DNA of 64,000 bases from Dysgonomonas sp. HGC4 (lineage in GTDB: Bacteria; Bacteroidota; Bacteroidia; Bacteroidales; Dysgonomonadaceae), in contig NZ_CVRU01000150.1 of the NCBI RefSeq assembly GCF_001261715.1, positions 17,187 to 81,186 on the forward strand, given 5' to 3'. Each line of letters begins with the position of its first letter. Positions within the stretch are counted from its first letter, which is position 1. The notes below the pieces were generated by a model that saw nothing but the letters and a program-made list of their open reading frames with translations, was not told the origin of the DNA and did no database searches. Below, piece by piece: positions 1 to 7,995 of the stretch. A program made the translations under genes and the position numbers.

Positions 1-1636
1 TAGAAGTAACAAAGTTTTCCGGTATTTTATCGGGATTATTTTCTAATGGATTGTTCTTATAATTCTTTAATATATGGGTATTGTAATCATAGTAGAACAA
101 GCCATTATTTCTTGTGCCGATAAGAAATACATTTGTCTCGATCTCAAGTATACTTCGTACATCCGAAAATCGAATATTCTGCTTTCCTATAACCGGAAAT
201 TCTTTTCTTACATCTTTATTTCCTAAAATCAGAGAAAAACCATATTCACTAACACCACTTATCACTAAGTCTCCTTTTCGTGTTTTACCTATTTGATAAA
301 TAGATCTTTCTTCTTTTAGATCATATTCTAACGAAAATTTGTGACTACTCATATCAAAACTATAAATAGTACCTAGATTGGTTCCACAAAGAATTCGAGA
401 GCCATCTTGATAGAGCGATTTTATTATGTTCTTTTGATAAACTTTATTCGCATTATCAAATATCAAGTAATGCTTAAACGATTCTGTTTTTTTATCCACT
501 TCGAGCAATCCTCCTCCTTCGGTTGCAATATAAAGGCTGCTTGGAGTCTCAACAATTGGCCCCATTATTCCCAATATTGCCTTCAAACTTGCACTAGGGT
601 TATAAAACTGAAATTTTTGGCCATATCTGTTGTAATAACAAATACCACCCGCATAAGTACCTACCCACAATGTTTGAGATCGGTCGAAGTAAACGCTAAT
701 AATTGAATAATGACTCAATGCACCTTGTCCCGAAGAGTATTCTTTATATTGTGTAATCTCTCTTGTTTTATTATCTATCACGTTGAGTCCATTGAAAGTC
801 CCCACTACAATACTTCCATCGGGTGCTTCAGTAATATTTCTTATATTATTATTTGTTAGTCCATTATTCTCATTATAATAGGTGAATTCCTTTGCTCCTT
901 TTTTTAAATAACTTATACCTTTGTTTTGTGTACCTACCCATAAATTGTCATTCCTATCAATAAAAAGGACTTTCACATAATCATCTGAAATGCTATATGC
1001 GTCATTTGGTGTATTTTTATAAACTGTATATTGTTTATTCTCGAGATTATACACAATTAACCCCTCTGTCAAAGTACCGAGATAAAGTTTATTCTCTTTC
1101 TTTACTATTGCATTCACACGGTTATGTTCCAACAAATTATCTATTGTTATACGACGAAATGAATCCGTAGCCTGATCATATAAATTCAAGCCTTGATTTG
1201 TTCCTACCCAAAGATTATTCTGATCGTCGAAAAAGATAGATAGTATTGTATTGTGATATAATGAGTTCTTATTATTAGGTTCGAGATAATACCTCTTAAA
1301 TTTATTAGTAGAAGGGTTTAAGCAATTAAGTCCATTGTTTGTTCCTATCCAAAGATTCTGATTATTATCCTCGGTCATGCATAAAATATGATTATCACTT
1401 ATACTCGAATTATCTTCTGCATCCGTTATAAATACATCAAAATTGTAACCATCAAACCTATTCAATCCATTCCGTGTTCCAAACCACATGAATCCTTTAC
1501 TATCTTGGAGGATAGAGGTTCCTGTTATCTGAGATAATCCGTTTCCTAACGACAAATTAGAAAAGTAGTATAGATCTTTTCCCTCTACACATATTATTGA
1601 CATAGAGAAGAGCAGAAGAAATAGTAAGTTCTTCAT
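1..1636 (-). CDS. Hybrid two-component system regulator (HTCS), N-terminal sensor part, cut by window edge
   Basis: An open frame runs from an ATG at 1636 to the left edge (545 codons, no stop). It begins with a signal peptide (MKNLLFLLLFSMSIICVEG) and then GLSQITGTSILQDSKGF-MWFGT followed by GLNRFDGYNF, the classic start of Bacteroidetes hybrid two-component sensors. Two-component propeller repeats follow, seen as LWIGTNNGLN, LWVGTNQGLN, LWVGTQNKGI and LWVGTYAGG, so this is the periplasmic sensor. In the family a YYY domain, membrane helix, histidine kinase, receiver and AraC-type DNA-binding domain come next; these lie outside the window. It sits directly downstream of the fucosidase-containing SusCD locus in the same orientation, so it probably senses an oligosaccharide from that locus and controls it. 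The ligand cannot be read from the sequence. Confidence 0.9.
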   Translation of the reverse strand, partial: MKNLLFLLLFSMSIICVEGKDLYYFSNLSLGNGLSQITGTSILQDSKGFMWFGTRNGLNRFDGYNFDVFITDAEDNSSISDNHILCMTEDNNQNLWIGTNNGLNCLNPSTNKFKRYYLEPNNKNSLYHNTILSIFFDDQNNLWVGTNQGLNLYDQATDSFRRITIDNLLEHNRVNAIVKKENKLYLGTLTEGLIVYNLENKQYTVYKNTPNDAYSISDDYVKVLFIDRNDNLWVGTQNKGISYLKKGAKEFTYYNENNGLTNNNIRNITEAPDGSIVVGTFNGLNVIDNKTREITQYKEYSSGQGALSHYSIISVYFDRSQTLWVGTYAGGICYYNRYGQKFQFYNPSASLKAILGIMGPIVETPSSLYIATEGGGLLEVDKKTESFKHYLIFDNANKVYQKNIIKSLYQDGSRILCGTNLGTIYSFDMSSHKFSLEYDLKEERSIYQIGKTRKGDLVISGVSEYGFSLILGNKDVRKEFPVIGKQNIRFSDVRSILEIETNVFLIGTRNNGLFYYDYNTHILKNYKNNPLENNPDKIPENFVTS

Positions 1637-1653
1637 AGAAAATAAGGCTAATA

Positions 1654-1666
1654 AGGTCTCAGACCT
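1654..1666 (-). promoter_or_regulatory. Leader palindrome of the HTCS gene
   Basis: Sense strand reads AGGTCTGAGACCT, a 6-bp inverted repeat around one base, 17 nt before the ATG. It is one of about nine related palindromes just upstream of genes in this window. It sits inside ACACATAGGTCTG, a string also found in the hairpin pair at 54070-54120, which may link the two repeat families. Role unknown: RNA hairpin or protein-binding site. Confidence 0.5.
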
Positions 1667-1857
1667 ATGTGTTACTTTGGTATGGGAGCTAATTCGATAT
1701 ATTATACACGGTGGGTCTAGAATATATGTATGTCTGCTCCTACTTAATTGTTACTTAATTCACTCTTGGATATATTCCAACTCTCGATAAAAATAGTGAA
1801 ATATTTGGTATTATAGCTAAACTTGATAGGTATCATTTATCAATGTCACATAATCCC

Positions 1858-1894
1858 AAAAAGTCTTACAACATCAGAAATATTGTAAGACTTT
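1858..1894 (-). terminator. Intrinsic terminator after the GH29 fucosidase
   Basis: Perfect 12-bp stem (1860-1871 with 1883-1894), 11-nt loop, followed on the minus strand by five T. It lies about 20 nt past the stop of the fucosidase at 1914 and closes the SusCD operon before the HTCS gene. Confidence 0.8.
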
Positions 1895-1913
1895 ATTATT
1901 TTCTTACCAATAT

Positions 1914-3803
1914 TCAATTAACTGGAATAAGACGCACAGCTATGGGTCTCAGATAAGAGACTCCCTCATATTTATCTCCTTCCAGTAAGCAAATATATTC
2001 TCCTTTAGGAATACTAATCTGTCCTGCCTTAATACTATTTACTCCATCTTTTTCAAGTCTTGGTACATAATTTATCTCATATCGCTTCCCATTGATATTT
2101 AAGATAACACTTCCTTTATCTTTTTCCGATTCAGTATTATACTCTATATATATATCATAGTTCACTGCTTCATTTATTCGGAATTTCCATTGAAAGGATT
2201 GACTGTTATTATTCCATCCTTTTACATAATTCCTATTTGGTTTGCCATCTCCATACCCTAAACCTACGCCTTTAAGCTCCGCATCGAATGCATATAATAT
2301 GTTCTCTGATGAAGTAGAAAGCAATCTTACAGGATAAGCAGCTTTCTTTTCTTTCAAAGTCAAAGCCACTACTGTATTTATAGTATCAGGTGCTATCTGT
2401 GGTAAGAAGATCTCCACATCTTTACTACTTAATCTGCCTGTCTTCAGTTCATTCTTGTTTGAATTACCCACAATCCAAGCTTTATCAATATCAGAAGTCA
2501 GACCACCCACTATAAGTTTACCATCTTTAGGCCAATTGTATATATGCAAATAAGTAATATTATCCCTCTTTGTTGTAACACCCCATGTCTGAACAGGAAG
2601 GTCTGTTCGTTCATTCCCATAAATGGCTTCTCCATATACAGAAAGCCATTTACCTACCCCTTTAAATATTTCAACATCTTTCTCATCCCATTTTCCATTT
2701 CCCATTGGTCCTACATTCATCAATATATTTCCTCCTTTTGATGTTGCTGAAGATACCAAACGTATAAAATGGCTCACCGCCTTATGAGACGAGTCGTATT
2801 TGCTATATCCATACGATTCGTTAGTGGTAGGAATAGACTCCCAATATCCTTTCACAGGAAAAAAGTACGCAGCCCTATCTCCGGTATTGATATAATCGCC
2901 CAGATTACCACCCGCAAAACGTGCTAATCTACCATTAACTACAATATCGGGGCTAGCCTCTCGAATACTTTTCAGTATCCTGATATTTTCATATAAGGGT
3001 AGCTTATGCGGTGTATCGAACCACAAGATATCCGGATTATACTTTTTAATGAGTTCCACTATCTGAGGTATCGATTTTTCGCTTACATATTTCTCTGCGT
3101 GAGGAATAAAATCAGTACGAGTTAGCCACCAATTGGCACCACCTATTAGTTTGTCTCCACCGGGATTATTATAATCCCAATCATTTCCGGGAGCATCTGG
3201 ATGTTCCCAATCAAAAGCATGCGAATAATAGAATCCAAATTTGATTCCATATTTAGTGGCAGCAGCTCTCAATTCCATCATGGGATCTTTATTGTATTTG
3301 GTCATTCGCATATCATATGGATAAGCATCTGAGAAATACATAGCAAATCCATCGTGATGCTTGGCTGTAATTATAAAATAACGCATACCTGCTTCTTTAG
3401 CATGTAGCATCCATTCGTCTGCATCGAAGTCTATGGGATTAAAGGGTATGACTAGTTTATCTTTGTATTCTTGTAGCGATATTTTTTCTTTTCTCATCAA
3501 ATGCTCCGAGTATCCTGTAACAGGTTTTCCTTTCCATTCCCCTCCTGCTTCAGAATATACACCCCAATGAATGAAACAACCAAACTTGGCGTCGTTATAC
3601 CATGACATTCTCTCACTAAGAGTTTTTTGTGAATCTTTCCACCAATCCGATAGTGCTTCTTGCACTGCAATACTATCCTGATGCAAATCAAGTTTTCCAA
3701 CATCCATTCCCTGTTCATCCCCTTTGTCAAATTTAATTTGAGCTTGAGATACAGAGCTTAATAATAAGCTGGTTAAGACAAATGATATAATCTGTTTTTT
3801 CAT
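1914..3803 (-). CDS. Alpha-L-fucosidase, GH29, with C-terminal carbohydrate-binding-like domain
   Basis: A secreted or periplasmic exo-enzyme expected to release terminal alpha-L-fucose. Signal peptide at residues 1-21 (ends SSVSQAQ). The GH29 barrel spans about 55-400: KFGCFIHWGVYS near 73-84, the AKHHDGFAMY motif near 147-156, and ILWFDTP with the presumed nucleophile Asp263. After the barrel come the usual beta-sandwich (about 400-480) and an extra module of about 125 residues (about 500-629, GWNNNSQSFQWKF onwards) resembling CBM6/35-type beta-sandwiches; that extra domain makes it longer than simple GH29 enzymes. It starts 11 nt after the beta-helix gene and is the last gene of the operon. 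The acid/base residue was not assigned; GH29 subfamily and exact linkage are unknown. Confidence 0.9.
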   Translation of the reverse strand: MKKQIISFVLTSLLLSSVSQAQIKFDKGDEQGMDVGKLDLHQDSIAVQEALSDWWKDSQKTLSERMSWYNDAKFGCFIHWGVYSEAGGEWKGKPVTGYSEHLMRKEKISLQEYKDKLVIPFNPIDFDADEWMLHAKEAGMRYFIITAKHHDGFAMYFSDAYPYDMRMTKYNKDPMMELRAAATKYGIKFGFYYSHAFDWEHPDAPGNDWDYNNPGGDKLIGGANWWLTRTDFIPHAEKYVSEKSIPQIVELIKKYNPDILWFDTPHKLPLYENIRILKSIREASPDIVVNGRLARFAGGNLGDYINTGDRAAYFFPVKGYWESIPTTNESYGYSKYDSSHKAVSHFIRLVSSATSKGGNILMNVGPMGNGKWDEKDVEIFKGVGKWLSVYGEAIYGNERTDLPVQTWGVTTKRDNITYLHIYNWPKDGKLIVGGLTSDIDKAWIVGNSNKNELKTGRLSSKDVEIFLPQIAPDTINTVVALTLKEKKAAYPVRLLSTSSENILYAFDAELKGVGLGYGDGKPNRNYVKGWNNNSQSFQWKFRINEAVNYDIYIEYNTESEKDKGSVILNINGKRYEINYVPRLEKDGVNSIKAGQISIPKGEYICLLEGDKYEGVSYLRPIAVRLIPVN

Positions 3804-3814
3804 AGCGTATCCTT

Positions 3815-5338
3815 TTATTTATTCACTTGACGAGCTTTTAACTGAGCCAAATAGAAGGAAACAGGTATTAAACCCGATTTATTATGTCCCTCCCATATAC
3901 CATCAGGACGGTCTTTGAAATGTCCCGGAGTTTTCTCACCTTGCAAACCAATACAATAATTATTTCCGGATGTCCATGGATTTTGTACTGCTACAATCCT
4001 AGCCTTACAGTTCCACAACACTTGTGTTACTCCTGCCCAGCCATGTCCGCTACCCATTTGTCCTCTGTCCTGAACATTAATCTGATTATCGGTAGTTATA
4101 TTATCATATAATGTACCCACAGACCAACGATGATGGGGTCCAATATCACTCAAAGACTCTCTTGCCACACAATTATAAAACACATTAGGACCACATACTC
4201 TGGCTCCTGTTACATAATCGTGTCGTGCTTGTGTACTTAAGCAATTCATAAATAAATTTTGCTGCCCCCAATTATTAAACGAATATCGCCTTCCTCCCGT
4301 AGGAATCGATTTTGCTTCGTAGCTTTTACATTCTCGTACTGTTATGTTTTTAGCTCCTGCTTCGAGGCTCACGCAAGCATAAGCAAAATAACGAGCAGTT
4401 ACACCTTTAACCCAACAATTTTCTGCATGATTAAATTCTACACCTATCCAGCTATGTTCTTCGTCCTGCTCTCCCATATATCTACTTTCTAAATACATAT
4501 CTTCAATACCTATTTCGTTGATACGTCCATCATAAGTGTATTTATAGATTTCGCCACCTCCAAATTTTTCATCCAATTGCATTACTATTGGATTATCAAT
4601 AGTTATAAGGTTACCTTTTATGGCAGTTATTACACGTTCGAAATGCAGATTATATTCTTCGGCTTTCCATTGCTTTGTACCTTGTCTTTCCACAATTTTA
4701 TTCATTCTTATGGCTTCGATCCAAGCATCGGTTCCCGGACGAAAAACAATAATACGATCGCCCACTTTCAGATTCTTAGCTGAAGCCACTGCAAATGAAT
4801 GAGTACCCACAGGTACAAACTTGTCTGTTATCTTTATACGACTACCTTCAACTTCTGTTATTTTGCCCTCGCCTTGAATATTTATAAGTGCTTTTTGATT
4901 CTTGCTTAATGAAACAAGCCGAGTTTCTTCAATACCATCTCCTTCCCCTCGGAGAATTATTCCGCCAGCTTTTATATATAGATTGCCTTCTATTTTATAT
5001 TCTCCACTCTTTAATAATATCGTACCTCTATGTCCCGTTGCATCGGGTTGCATAAGTGATACTTTATCAATAGCATCTTGAATAAGGGCAGTACAATCTC
5101 CCGCAATAAGAGGTTGAAGAGTTATTGTAGTAGAATAATCGGGTATATTTTTGTCTCCATGATGGTAGCCCACTCTACTAAAATCGGGTATTATATTTCC
5201 TTCTTTATCGGGTATATAACTTAGACTACCATCTGTATTTAGTTTTACTAAATCAGACTTCCATGTTTCTTGAGCATTTACGCCAATTGCAAGCAGACTG
5301 AAAAAGACTAAGAGAAATATATGTTGTAAAATTTTCAT
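3815..5338 (-). CDS. Secreted right-handed beta-helix protein, probable polysaccharide lyase or hydrolase
   Basis: Signal peptide (residues 1-22, ends AIGVNAQ) followed by a pectate-lyase-like opening: DCTALIQDAIDKV, then GTILLKSGEYKIEG and GGIILRGEGDG, the typical N-terminal cap and first coils of a parallel beta-helix. Later coils are rich in Asn, Cys and aromatic residues (AENCWVKGVTARYF, NLFMNCLSTQARHDYV, NVFYNCVARESLSDIGPHHRW). The GPHHRWS and QDRGQMGSGHGWAG segments may form the active site, but I cannot match them to a named family. It lies between a GH29 gene and a plug-domain gene inside the SusCD operon, so a glycan-cleaving role is likely. The fold is well supported, the reaction is not. 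Confidence 0.65.
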   Translation of the reverse strand: MKILQHIFLLVFFSLLAIGVNAQETWKSDLVKLNTDGSLSYIPDKEGNIIPDFSRVGYHHGDKNIPDYSTTITLQPLIAGDCTALIQDAIDKVSLMQPDATGHRGTILLKSGEYKIEGNLYIKAGGIILRGEGDGIEETRLVSLSKNQKALINIQGEGKITEVEGSRIKITDKFVPVGTHSFAVASAKNLKVGDRIIVFRPGTDAWIEAIRMNKIVERQGTKQWKAEEYNLHFERVITAIKGNLITIDNPIVMQLDEKFGGGEIYKYTYDGRINEIGIEDMYLESRYMGEQDEEHSWIGVEFNHAENCWVKGVTARYFAYACVSLEAGAKNITVRECKSYEAKSIPTGGRRYSFNNWGQQNLFMNCLSTQARHDYVTGARVCGPNVFYNCVARESLSDIGPHHRWSVGTLYDNITTDNQINVQDRGQMGSGHGWAGVTQVLWNCKARIVAVQNPWTSGNNYCIGLQGEKTPGHFKDRPDGIWEGHNKSGLIPVSFYLAQLKARQVNK

Positions 5339-5394
5339 AATATATTAGATGTCTCGTTTCTATTAAATGGATGCTTTTTATTCAAAAAAGCACA

Positions 5395-6066
5395 TCAATT
5401 TATCTTTGTTTTAATAACAATCACCCCATTTGCACCTTTAAGGCCATACATTGAAGCATCTTTCAACACCTCTACAGACTCAATATCTTTTATATTGACC
5501 GAACTATTGACATTTACAAGACTGTTATACTCTACATTATCAACAATGTAAAGAGGCTCTACACTTAATGACATAGAACTCCCTCCACGTATTTTAGCAA
5601 TAGGTACATTGTCTATTTCGGTCACCTGAACTCCTGGAATATTTCCGCGTAATAGATCTATCAACGAGTTGGCGCTCGATTCTTCGATTTCCTCTCTCGT
5701 CAATACATTAGAATTATTACGAACCGGAAGTGTTTTTAAGTAATCAAAAAATTCTTCGCCGCTTAATCTATTTAAGCTCAGACTCTCCTTGCCTAGAATA
5801 ATATCAAACGCATAATTATCTTTCACCGGAATATATACTTTCTTATTTTTTGAAGGACTTATTTGCAGGGTATCACTTTCTGAAACACTCTTCAATAAGA
5901 ATATTCCATCTTTCAAACTTTTGGTCGTATTAGATGTATTTTTGACTTTTACCAATATGTTTTTAATAGGCTTCCCTTTTCTGTCTACAATCCGTCCTGT
6001 AATATCTCCGGCTCTAATCGGAAATAATACAAATACCAGAAGCATTACACAAAGTATCTGTTTCAT
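5395..6066 (-). CDS. Small secreted carboxypeptidase-regulatory + TonB-receptor plug domain protein, no barrel
   Basis: A 223-residue protein: signal peptide (1-19), a carboxypeptidase-regulatory-like domain (GDITGRIVDRKGKPIKNILV, about 20-95), then a TonB-receptor plug (about 115-223). The plug shows SLIDLLRGNIPGVQV, AKIRGGSSMS, EPLYIVDNVEYNSL and the ending IESVEVLKDASMYGLKGANGVIVIKT. A real SusC continues for about 800 residues of beta-barrel; here a stop follows at once, and the next gene begins 56 nt on, so no barrel fragment is present. It could be a decayed SusC, but the frame is clean and has its own signal peptide. Function unknown; an accessory or regulatory plug is possible. Confidence 0.8.
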   Translation of the reverse strand: MKQILCVMLLVFVLFPIRAGDITGRIVDRKGKPIKNILVKVKNTSNTTKSLKDGIFLLKSVSESDTLQISPSKNKKVYIPVKDNYAFDIILGKESLSLNRLSGEEFFDYLKTLPVRNNSNVLTREEIEESSANSLIDLLRGNIPGVQVTEIDNVPIAKIRGGSSMSLSVEPLYIVDNVEYNSLVNVNSSVNIKDIESVEVLKDASMYGLKGANGVIVIKTKIN

Positions 6067-6129
6067 AGATTAATATTTAAGGTTATATAAACGTAAAGAC
6101 AGACTAATGCAGTAAATAGAATAAATGAA

Positions 6130-6151
6130 GGGCGAACAAATCAATTCGCCC
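6130..6151. repeat. Intergenic palindrome, GGGCGAA family (copy A)
   Basis: GGGCGAA and TTCGCCC arms (7 bp, perfect) around an 8-nt loop in the 125-nt gap between the plug gene and the PKD lipoprotein gene. Arms match those of the copy at 54070-54120, so it belongs to the same REP-like family. It could also act as an RNA-stabilising or attenuating hairpin inside the operon. Confidence 0.6.
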
Positions 6152-6191
6152 CTACATTCTAACTATCTAAACTACACACCTATTTAATACT

Positions 6192-7262
6192 TTATTTAAG
6201 TATTGCTCCATCATTTGCCCCGTATGCATCATCTAAATATAAAACCGGTAGATTTTTCCCCGTTCCATTAGGAAATCCGATACGCCACCAGTCAATATAA
6301 ATATTATCCTGACTATTGTTTTTCGTTCTAAATTCTCTCAGCCACGAAGATTTAAGTACTTCCTCTCCATCTAAATTGACATAGATATAATAATCTTTAT
6401 CTACACTCATCGAGATTTTTTTGTATATCCCGTTGTCAAAAGACGACACTTTGCCAACATACGTCATAAATGAAACAACTTTAAGAACTCCTTTTTCTAA
6501 ATAAGAAATTGAAATGGCTAGGTTGAATTTCTCTCCAAGAGATGTAACAGGCATTTTTCCTTGCACGTTAGGATACCACTCTACTTTTAATTGAGTTGGA
6601 TATACTACATCTGTCTGCTTTGGATCACGCTTTAAACCCCATGCATAATATAACGAAGGAGGTCCTTTTTTTGTCCCTACAGTCATTGAGTCAGCAGGAA
6701 TAGCACTAATGAACCCTATTTTAGAAATTGTACTAAAAGGAATTTTTAATTGAGCATCATTAAAGACTTTTTCTAAATAGCGTTGTACCTCGGTACTTGA
6801 TTTGCCATTAAATTGAGCATAAGTATTGGTTGTCCCACCAATGGATTCGGTTTTAGCTATTATTTCCGACCCCGATTGAGGTGTAATTCCATAAGGAGTT
6901 TTTTCAAATTTTTCGAAGAAATAACTAGATACATACATTTTGTGAATGCGTGTTTGAGATTTCCCTCCTGAGCTAACAGTACACGATACGGTATAAGTAC
7001 CCGGAGTATTAGGAGCTTGCCAAGTCATCTCATCCAAGCCCTGAGGCTGAGTTAAGCGTCCACCTTCACAAGACCATTGATAATCCACTTCGCTCAAATC
7101 GTCAGAGCGAACAGCCATCCATATCTTAACTTTCTGATTACAATAAAACTCATCTCCGTCTGTATTCAACGAATCAATTTCCACATAATGATCATCCGAA
7201 CAGCTTGTAGCCAAGAGTCCACAAAGCAAGATAAAGTATAGTGATTTTATATAATGTCTCAT
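6192..7262 (-). CDS. PKD/Ig-like surface lipoprotein of PUL 1
   Basis: Start set at the ATG giving MRHYIKSLYFILLCGLLATSC, a lipoprotein signal with Cys21; an upstream ATG at 7286 would put eight unlikely residues before it. The mature part opens with acidic SDDH, in line with surface export in Bacteroidetes. About 30-115 form a PKD/Ig-like module (YQWSCEGGRLTQ, then TPGTYTVSCTVSS). The remaining 240 residues are beta-rich and include a concanavalin-like pattern (ISKIGFISAIPA, IYKKISMSVDKDYYIYVNL). It lies with a FAS1 lipoprotein between plug protein and SusD, the place usually taken by a surface glycan-binding protein. Glycan binding is inference from position; no family was recognised for the C-terminal part. 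Confidence 0.7.
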   Translation of the reverse strand: MRHYIKSLYFILLCGLLATSCSDDHYVEIDSLNTDGDEFYCNQKVKIWMAVRSDDLSEVDYQWSCEGGRLTQPQGLDEMTWQAPNTPGTYTVSCTVSSGGKSQTRIHKMYVSSYFFEKFEKTPYGITPQSGSEIIAKTESIGGTTNTYAQFNGKSSTEVQRYLEKVFNDAQLKIPFSTISKIGFISAIPADSMTVGTKKGPPSLYYAWGLKRDPKQTDVVYPTQLKVEWYPNVQGKMPVTSLGEKFNLAISISYLEKGVLKVVSFMTYVGKVSSFDNGIYKKISMSVDKDYYIYVNLDGEEVLKSSWLREFRTKNNSQDNIYIDWWRIGFPNGTGKNLPVLYLDDAYGANDGAILK

Positions 7263-7287
7263 ATATATACAATTTTTATTTGTCAAT

Positions 7288-7962
7288 TTATTTAAATATG
7301 TCTTTAGTAGGTCTGTCTATCCACGATTCTACTACATGAATGTATGCACCCGACGTAGAAAGGAGGTTACTTGTACGTGGCTTGATTTCAGACTTGTAGT
7401 GCCCATTAAAGTTATTAAAGACAATATTCGGATTACGATCTTTTATCAGATACATATTTACTTTAGCTGTATCGGCAGAAGCATAAGAGTCGAACCACTT
7501 GGGTTCGGCTGGAAGATTACTCCATGTATGTGCTCCCTTTACAATATGGTAAAGTAAAAATTCCTTGACTTGCTCTTTTGGATATTGAGTCATCGATATA
7601 GGTGCATACAAACTTGTCTCATCACCCGGTCTTTCATATAATTTATGTGTCTGAAAATAGCTCAGATCAGTAGATGTTGTTGAATTGAAAGCTTTATCTG
7701 TAAGAAGAATATAAGTTGCCGCCGACTCATTATACATATTCTGCATCTCAGCATACTCAATAGCCTCTTTCAGTATCGGAAAAAGATCCTGACGGATTTG
7801 TACAAATTCCCAGACCGTCATATTTATATGATTATCATAAGTACCTGCTTCATAGTCATAGTCGTAAGGTTCTTGTAAATCCAAACCAAATACTTCACAA
7901 CCCGCAAATACCAGAGGGAAAGCGATAATAGCAAAAGCTATTCTTATATATTTTTTTATCAT
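7288..7962 (-). CDS. FAS1 (fasciclin) domain lipoprotein of PUL 1
   Basis: Lipoprotein signal ending PLVFAGC (Cys22), then one FAS1-like domain: TVWEFVQIRQDLFPILKEAI, TYILLTDKAFN, YPKEQVKEFLLYHIVKGAHT and the closing SNLLSTSGAYIHVVES. These match the FAS1 pattern of an AFAPTNEAF-like strand, a LLxYHVV-like helix and a final NGxIHVID-like strand. FAS1 domains mediate adhesion to proteins or glycans in other organisms. Its position just after SusD suggests a cell-surface component of the glycan-binding complex. The following lipoprotein gene begins within about 25 nt, so the two are likely co-translated. Confidence 0.75.
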   Translation of the reverse strand: MIKKYIRIAFAIIAFPLVFAGCEVFGLDLQEPYDYDYEAGTYDNHINMTVWEFVQIRQDLFPILKEAIEYAEMQNMYNESAATYILLTDKAFNSTTSTDLSYFQTHKLYERPGDETSLYAPISMTQYPKEQVKEFLLYHIVKGAHTWSNLPAEPKWFDSYASADTAKVNMYLIKDRNPNIVFNNFNGHYKSEIKPRTSNLLSTSGAYIHVVESWIDRPTKDIFK

Positions 7963-7995
7963 AATTCTAATGATTTAATCAAACTTGTATTTAAA

